Source: Ochromonadaceae sp. CCMP2298
Taxonomy: Eukaryota; Sar; Synurophyceae; Ochromonadales; Ochromonadaceae
Length of the DNA stretch: 13,061 bases
Assembly: GCA_026770595.1 (NCBI GenBank)
Contig: MU633548.1
Location: forward strand, 20,032 to 33,092
Direction of reading: 5' to 3'
In this document: positions 12,201 to 13,061 of the stretch, one piece after another
Numbering within the stretch: the first letter of the stretch is position 1
Layout of the letters: each line of letters begins with the position of its first letter
The notes under the pieces: model-generated
What the model was told of the DNA's origin: nothing
What the model saw: only the letters and a program-made list of their open reading frames with translations
Databases searched by the model: none
Translations under genes and position numbers: made by a program

Positions 12201-13059
12201 AATCGAAAGAACCATTGAACGTTGAAGCTGCACCACTGGCTAAGTTATTCGCGTAGGTTCCAAGCCCGTCAATATCTAAATCAATACTGATGTTGTCCGT
12301 AGAAGCAACACTTTGTTCGCTCCAAGTAATTGTCTCTATGTTACCTTCTGTGAAAGTTTCACCTCCGTTTGGAAAGGCTACTATAATAGAAGGGCTCAAT
12401 GGCACAGAATTAAATGCAATTGGAAGATCATCATTGACGATAGTTGCGCCGACCATTATCCCATTTTGAATTCCAACTAAGTCATCAAGATCACCTCCGT
12501 CAAGCACTCCATTGTAATAAGCAACCAGTCCGTTTTCTGTCCCATTTAAAGAATTTAAATATGAGTCGGCAATCTGCTGTCCACTTCTCGCCAAATTCCA
12601 TATGGCTACTTCATCAATCAATCCATTAAAAGGATTTCCTGGGCCACCACCACCATCACCTTGAGCACCAATTCTTACCTGAATTGTATTGGTGAGATCT
12701 ACTGAACCATCATTATATGGTGTTCCTACTGGGGAACCATCCAGATACAGTTGAACTATTCCACTGGTTCTTGTTACAGCAACATGGTACCAAGTATCAA
12801 GAGAAATTCCTGAAGCAGAAGTTTGAACGCCTCCATTGTACCATGCCAGATTCCCAGAATTAAGCATTAGAATCGGAGTTGATCCACCATTATGCTTAGA
12901 AATGATGTCATCAAATCCTTCAAAGGATCCGGTTGGTTTAATGTAAGCCTCCCATGTAAAGTCTCCTGCTCCTGGATTCAAAGAGACATCATTTCCGAGA
13001 TTCACATAAGATGAATTATTGAATGAAATAGCGTCATTTGGAAACTGATAATCGATGCT
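1..13059 (-). CDS. Giant multidomain LamG/ConA-like surface protein, internal fragment (open at both ends)
   Basis: One reading frame covers the whole window on the minus strand, about 4353 codons. Hand translation met no in-frame stop. The frame is the same at both edges and at every domain boundary, so there is no sign of a frameshift. There is no start region, signal peptide, membrane segment or C-terminal sorting domain, so both termini lie outside. The protein is a string of about 25 beta-rich modules: twelve ConA/LamG-like modules separated by Kre9-like, bacterial Ig-like, beta-helical, DUF8202-like, FN3, choice-of-anchor-D, SbsA-like and FG-GAP/VCBS modules. Cysteine is very rare (six by hand count). 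No catalytic domain is recognisable. Proteins of this build in Bacteroidota are usually cell-surface or secreted adhesins, often exported by type IX secretion. Adhesion or glycan binding is inferred here. The exact gene is not recognised. Confidence 0.95.
254..355 (-). repeat. DNA-level duplicate of 3527-3628 (FN3 to LamG junction)
   Basis: This stretch aligns without gaps to 3527-3628, an offset of exactly 3273 bases, which is a whole number of codons. I counted 84 identical bases of 102, including a perfect 20-base block at 269-288 and 3542-3561. Both copies encode the end of a FN3 domain, the linker V-E-F-A-T-T-E-x-F-P-G and the first residues of a LamG module. It marks a fairly recent in-frame duplication or gene-conversion tract within the gene. 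Confidence 0.85.
307..591 (-). other. FN3 domain, duplicated type, copy 2
   Basis: Residues about 4157-4252. It starts with a proline-rich linker (APAPPPTEVVAY), then SPTDITIDWTDNATDETGYL and LERADDYDFTTNV. It ends KYFFRVTPVNGAEDSTSVSP. The end and the linker that follows (SPVEFATTE, then FPGYAMSFDG) match the FN3 to LamG junction at 3571-3540 almost residue for residue. Confidence 0.88.
601..1224 (-). other. LamG/ConA-like module 11
   Basis: Residues about 3946-4153. It opens NALPFTGTEHVRIFDND, then FTIEFWFNTN, and TWHHAAFVYRGPGDGTIYVD (Trp at 982-984). It has MDEVRIWDDERTITEI and closes ANLSSIRLLDGTLNGMTG, ending EWIPSAAM. It is the paralogue of module 8: the lengths match, and the VYRGxxDGTIY and D-E-R-T-I segments are shared. 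Confidence 0.92.
1240..1506 (-). other. FN3-like domain after the propeller
   Basis: Residues about 3852-3940. It opens APPTVLNATNVTTAGFTPNL, has LIVDTSTDPNFGSFI and ends LTEGTQYFYRAKTDFGGSES. The strand 'V-D-[TS]-S-x-D-x-x-F', then 'L-x-x-[GN]-T-x-Y-[FY]-Y-R-[AV]-[KR]', is typical of the FN3 units common in Bacteroidota adhesins. It joins the propeller to LamG module 11. Confidence 0.78.
1510..2592 (-). repeat. Seven FG-GAP/VCBS repeats, predicted seven-bladed beta-propeller
   Basis: Residues about 3490-3850. Seven copies of W-[GA]-D-[YF]-D-[GN]-D-[GN]-D-L-D lie at 2517-2485, 2361-2329, 2208-2176, 2052-2020, 1896-1864, 1749-1717 and 1596-1564. The spacing is 156, 153, 156, 156, 147 and 153 bases, or 49-52 residues. 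After each motif come a strand like LLVSG, a variable loop, an [IL]-[YF]-x-N-[ND] strand and a [GS]-x-F turn. The D-x-D-x-D/N-x-D run is the calcium-binding loop of FG-GAP/VCBS propeller blades. The fifth copy has N for G (DYDNDNDLD). The count fits one complete propeller. A ligand- or matrix-binding role is inferred from the family. Confidence 0.92.
2596..2880 (-). other. SbsA-type Ig-like domain (Big_5 type)
   Basis: Residues about 3394-3489. The sequence runs SSTPTNSEHNVARTSNIQMT, FDANVDAASLDSNIVVRGSH, then AITFNPDFDFLAGERVTVTV and PISFSF. The order 'S-x-x-P-x-[ND]...N-V...[ST]-x-I-x-[ML]-x-F-[DS]-x-x-[VM]-[DN]-x-x-[ST]-[LF]' followed by 'F-x-P-x-x-x-[FL]-x-x-G-E-x-[VY]-x-V-x-[VI]-[TS]' is that of SbsA Ig-like domains. 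In Bacteroidota proteins this domain is often followed by FG-GAP repeats, as here. Confidence 0.85.
2908..3558 (-). other. LamG/ConA-like module 10
   Basis: Residues about 3168-3384. It opens GYAMSFDGVDDYVEAEIDLG, then FTLQTWFKF and VWNHIAIVYDNTGITDSDKI (Trp at 3280-3282). The hairpin after the core is longer than in other copies. The usual DEVRIWN is replaced by IDEFKVYDIPLTDFSDRF, so this copy is more diverged in that strand. It closes VDRSANNNDGDLIGG. Its first residues are identical to those of module 12. Confidence 0.87.
3527..3628 (-). repeat. DNA-level duplicate of 254-355 (FN3 to LamG junction)
   Basis: Partner of the tract at 254-355: about 82% identity over 102 bases by hand count, with no gaps. 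It lies at the junction between the FN3 domain at 3855-3571 and LamG module 10. The flanking module interiors are clearly more diverged, so this junction is the best-conserved part of the duplicated block. Confidence 0.85.
3571..3855 (-). other. FN3 domain, duplicated type, copy 1
   Basis: Residues about 3069-3164. It starts APAAPSNFIAYASSDSEITF and EWIDNSNNEIAFSLEQS, with a middle YNFPDSTVVFAGIPAN and an end GYFYRLIATNGFENSSSVSP. The 'P-x-x-[FV]-x-A-x-[AS]-x-S-x-x-[IE]-x-[FI]-x-W-x-D-N-[SA]-x-[ND]-E' opening and '[YF]-F-[YF]-R-[LV]-x-[AP]-x-N-G' ending are those of FN3. It is the counterpart of the domain at 591-307. Confidence 0.85.
3868..4518 (-). other. LamG/ConA-like module 9
   Basis: Residues about 2848-3064. 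It opens SALDFDGAGDFVSIPNPASM and has FAMEFWMKSS, then SWHHVLCKRVSGVGYIYIDG (Trp at 4273-4275). A rare Cys (4258-4260) sits at the position usually taken by a strand hydrophobic or small residue. It has LDEVRIWNGDRSLAEI, an extended linker (DGGADNTGIVAPE), and closes KDLTGNGNDGTMTGFAK, ending NWVTSGAM. Confidence 0.92.
4528..4800 (-). other. FN3-like domain, compact divergent
   Basis: Residues about 2754-2845. It runs PNLHSVSAANASNLQVNWRS, then GDIYVDINDS, and later ISLTSNTKYYARIYLQDSSY followed by VEFFEG. The 'L-x-V-x-W' strand and the 'L-x-x-N-T-x-Y-Y-A-R-[IV]' strand are FN3 hallmarks, but the middle is divergent. It links LamG modules 8 and 9. Confidence 0.6.
4804..5427 (-). other. LamG/ConA-like module 8
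   Basis: Residues about 2545-2752. It opens NALPFLESDYVSISHDPLF and has FTVEFWIKTNATVGTVWLEK, then SWHHIAVVYRGASDGTIYID (Trp at 5188-5190). It continues LDEVRIWNDERTIGEI and closes PDLSGNGLDGTLINMAG, ending EWETSGAQ. Its closest relative in the window is module 11, which has the same ALPF start, the E-K-G-T-x-N-x-E-[WY]-S-[IV]-Q-Q-F stretch, VYRGxxDGTIY and W-[ND]-D-E-R-T-I. Confidence 0.93.
5437..5727 (-). other. Bacterial Ig-like domain (Big_12/Big_13 type), copy 2
   Basis: Residues about 2445-2541. It contains SPSAIISSSESGTTTL, then ITFDEKVANFDISDITVANG, IVFTADITP and SVATDLTGN, and ends ATQFSI. Against copy 1 (11400-11118), I counted about 58 identities in about 92 aligned residues, without gaps. 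SSESGTTTL, the VANFD strand, IVFTAD and VATDLTGN are kept exactly. The shared LamG plus Ig-like order shows both halves were copied together. Confidence 0.82.
5760..6402 (-). other. LamG/ConA-like module 7
   Basis: Residues about 2220-2434. It opens YVLDFDGTDDVVTVAGHNFT, then TWNHIACVYDPVNSYAQIYV (Trp at 6148-6150). This copy has a rare Cys at 6133-6135 inside the core strand. It has LDELRIWNTVRNSSQI and SAFKDKELNGLEPGLLAYY, and closes LTDNSINVNNGVLTNMDF. Its second half matches module 2 closely, and the Ig-like domain that follows matches the one after module 2. Confidence 0.9.
6418..6780 (-). other. Choice-of-anchor-D / HYDIN-like (ASH-type) Ig domain
   Basis: Residues about 2094-2214. It starts EITIRGNGNVIVDGD, then SDETDFGQAP, and KTYTIFNRGIEDLSV. 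It continues DGADFAIT, SVSFDVTFTG and TANVTVDNDDADEPAYVF. This is close to the choice-of-anchor-D consensus: 'I-x-G-N-G-x-x-I-x-D-G-D', 'D-x-T-D-F-G', 'F-T-I-x-N-x-G', and 'N-D-D-x-D-E-x-x-Y-x-F'. The family is a beta-sandwich found in many secreted bacterial proteins, usually as a structural unit. Here it is internal, not near an anchor, so the family name should not be read as evidence of surface anchoring at this point. Confidence 0.85.
6787..7458 (-). other. LamG/ConA-like module 6
   Basis: Residues about 1868-2091. It opens NALSFDGSDDYVDIPTFDEV and has QWVHVAGVYDGASIMLYLNG with its Trp at 7201-7203. Val replaces the first His of the usual W-H-H. It then shows IDELAIWNEARTPAQI and closes VDQSPNGRDGTLNGPFDL, ending NWVGST. 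A short insertion precedes the closing motif (DGSNAGINVLVD). Confidence 0.92.
7470..7823 (-). other. FN3-like domain, 'YYVVLPDGA' type
   Basis: Residues about 1746-1864. The key segment is NDFDLTVQLNEEGTVYYVVL followed by DGATVPSNDDIKAGTDG. Later come IDNITGLTIGTNYDVYVLAE and a final VIFDIVTE strand. The '[NE]-E-x-G-T-[VI]-Y-Y-V-V-L' strand followed by 'P-[ST]-x-x-[DE]-[IV]-x-x-G' is a recurrent Ig/FN3-like unit in giant proteins of Bacteroidota and related bacteria. The 'L-x-x-G-T-x-Y-x-V-Y-[VA]' strand is a standard FN3 hallmark. It is a spacer between LamG modules 5 and 6. Confidence 0.65.
7829..8442 (-). other. LamG/ConA-like module 5
   Basis: Residues about 1540-1744. It opens SLLFDGVAGNYVQGPDL, then FTFETWFKT, and the core SWHHAAGVYSGTLLTLYLDG (Trp at 8185-8187). 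It has LDNLRIWNVARTQDEI and closes LFDRTTNSLDGTLVG. At about 200 residues it is slightly shorter than its neighbours. It follows the DUF8202-like domain with only a few linker residues. Confidence 0.9.
8464..8940 (-). other. DUF8202-like beta domain, partner of ConA-like module 4
   Basis: Residues about 1374-1532. The features are FDVIGIGKEADGSDPEG, NGDYMFAGHDG (8793-8761), LPSGYTNRWARSWYVDV, a TVTFDF strand, ANYALAYRA and the last strand ADGYYTIVDD. In Bacteroidota, large surface proteins often carry a module of this form straight after a ConA domain ending in Y-L-A-x-K-Y. It has the pattern 'G-I-G-x-[DE]...S/N-G...N-G-D-Y-x-x-x-G-H...R-x-W-x-V'. I link it to DUF8202 from memory of this pattern, so the family name is less certain than the domain itself. 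Function is unknown. Confidence 0.58.
8944..9666 (-). other. ConA-like module 4, divergent LWLKA subfamily
   Basis: Residues about 1132-1372. It opens GPGGVGETDGASSLTLWLKA (Trp at 9613-9615), then QWNDDSGYGS (Trp at 9538-9540), with later strands RSVIIVG, YFFSYG and AEMFVNGNLLG. It ends GFNGDIYEVIFYNEAL followed by the helix ILENYLASKYNIA. This layout, 'P-G-G-V...L-x-L-W-L-K-A' to 'I-x-x-Y-L-A-x-K-Y', is a recognised Bacteroidota variant of the ConA fold. It differs from the other LamG copies here: it lacks the W-H-H core and the closing GNGNDGTL repeat. It is the only copy of its kind in the window and is directly followed by its usual partner domain. Confidence 0.82.
9682..10437 (-). other. 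Beta-helical domain with autotransporter-like C-terminal repeat
   Basis: Residues about 875-1126. It starts with a W-x-x-P-x-N-W-x-G-G-x-V-P-T motif (Trp at 10387-10389 and 10369-10371), common at the head of Bacteroidota beta-helical modules. Short Gly/Asn-rich rungs follow, such as ATFTNNGTVTV, GSFVNNG and GSFVNKG. It ends with GTIAPGASPGCANF, a strand LETEIDG, YDQITVGGTAFLGGTLNVTL and a 'G-D-Q-F-x-I-I-D-A' strand. That ending matches the repeat found at the end of autotransporter passenger helices. It carries four of the six cysteines in the fragment (10429-10431, 10366-10368, 9964-9966, 9895-9897), so disulfides within this domain are possible. It is likely a stiff elongated element. Confidence 0.72.
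10443..11109 (-). other. LamG/ConA-like module 3
   Basis: Residues about 651-873. It opens NALDFDGTDDIVQIADDPSF, a clean consensus start. The core is WYHLAASFDGTTVRVYVNG with its Trp at 10831-10833, then IDDVRIWNVARSKTQI. It closes FDLTGNGNDGTLTNFDF and ends in DWITST just before the beta-helical domain. This is one of the most consensus-like copies in the window. Confidence 0.93.
11118..11400 (-). other. Bacterial Ig-like domain (Big_12/Big_13 type), copy 1
   Basis: Residues about 554-647. The sequence runs PTVTIGSSESGTTTL, then FTFNEEVANFDLDDITVGNG, then IVFTADVAP and GVATDLTGNGNNAATQF. This is the familiar bacterial Ig-like repeat with the '[FV]-[ND]-E-x-V-x-[NG]-F-[DT]-x-x-D-I-[TV]-V' strand pair and the 'V-A-x-D-x-x-G-N' ending. 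It aligns without gaps to the domain at 5727-5437 with roughly 60% identity by hand count. It probably acts as a rigid spacer in the extracellular stalk. Confidence 0.82.
11430..12093 (-). other. LamG/ConA-like module 2
   Basis: Residues about 323-544. It opens YALDFEATIGYV, has TWYHLAMTYDGAELKVYVDG with its Trp at 11812-11814, then IDEVRIWDVARSAAQI, and closes PDLSGNGNTGMMNLMD. The C-terminal half (SAFKDVELNGGEPGLAAYY) closely resembles module 7, which contains SAFKDKELNGLEPGLLAYY. Both are followed by the same kind of Ig-like domain, which points to duplication of the pair. Confidence 0.92.
12106..12393 (-). other. Kre9/KNH-like (GPI-anchored Ser-Thr family type) beta-sandwich domain
   Basis: Residues about 223-318. 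It begins PSIIVAFPNGGETFTEG and continues ETITW, the P-x-G-G-E-x-[FW]-x-x-G...I-x-W pattern of the Kre9/KNH-like family. That family is named for yeast wall proteins but is common in large bacterial surface proteins. Next come SIDLDIDG and a terminal strand DISDADFTI, which matches the usual 'S-D-x-x-F-x-I' ending. It sits as a spacer between LamG modules 1 and 2. Its role is probably structural, and no ligand can be inferred. Confidence 0.68.
12440..13037 (-). other. LamG/ConA-like module 1 (N-terminal edge close to the window end)
   Basis: Residues about 8-207 of the fragment. It opens with AISFNNSSYVNLG, has TWYHVAVTR with its Trp at 12790-12792, then a strand LYLDG, and later the hallmark IDEVAIWNLARSGQQI. 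The closing repeat is degenerate: DLVGIQNGIMVG instead of the usual DLSGNGNDGTL form. The fold is a jelly-roll beta-sandwich typical of carbohydrate- or protein-binding modules. The few residues before it belong to the tail of the preceding module or linker outside the window. Confidence 0.88.
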
Positions 13060-13061
13060 AA

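Noticed and set aside
1-13059. Pseudogene or frameshifted gene
   Set aside because: The same frame holds at both edges and at every domain boundary checked, with no in-frame stop seen. The modules are complete apart from the two cut by the window edges.
1-13061. Promoters, terminators, tRNA or other RNA genes, insertion sequences
   Set aside because: All bases lie inside coding sequence. I saw no intergenic gap, no inverted-repeat-bounded element and no transposase-like translation.

Overview
The window looks like the interior of one giant gene on the minus strand. Dividing the plus strand into triplets from base 1 and reading their reverse complements gives a reading frame from 13059 down to 1. 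I translated it by hand and found no stop, no plausible N-terminus and no C-terminus. The window therefore holds about 4353 consecutive codons of a protein that continues past both edges. I found no other gene, RNA gene, mobile element, promoter or terminator. The short open frames on the plus strand, and in the other minus frames, are shadows of this gene.

The protein is a mosaic of extracellular beta-sandwich modules. Its constant element is a concanavalin-A-like (LamG/jelly-roll) module of about 200-225 residues. Typical marks are an opening like A-[LM]-x-F-D-G-x-x-D-Y-V, a central W-[HYN]-H, an E-[VLI]-x-I-W-[ND]-x-x-R motif and a closing D-L-[ST]-G-N-G-x-D-G-T-L. There are twelve such modules, the first and last cut by the window edges. 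One of the twelve (9666-8944) belongs to a different subfamily. Between them sit spacers from unrelated families. In N-to-C order (falling coordinates) these are: a Kre9-like domain; a bacterial Ig-like domain; a beta-helical domain with an autotransporter-like end; the LWLKA-type ConA module with its DUF8202-like partner; a FN3-like domain; a choice-of-anchor-D (HYDIN-like) domain; a second copy of the Ig-like domain; two FN3-like domains; a SbsA-type Ig-like domain; seven FG-GAP/VCBS repeats; and two more FN3 domains.

The organism is most likely a marine or aquatic member of the Bacteroidota, perhaps a Cytophagales-type lineage. The reasons are the AT-leaning base composition, the module set and the near absence of cysteine. 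These fit giant surface or secreted proteins that this phylum usually exports by the type IX system. The type IX C-terminal signal, if there is one, would lie beyond base 1 and is not seen. The likely role is adhesion or glycan binding at the cell surface. That is inferred from the modules, not shown.

At larger scale the gene has grown by internal duplication. A LamG plus Ig-like pair occurs twice (12093-11118 and 6402-5437). A LamG-FN3-LamG block occurs twice (4518-2908 and 1224-1), with a stretch still about 82% identical at the DNA level.
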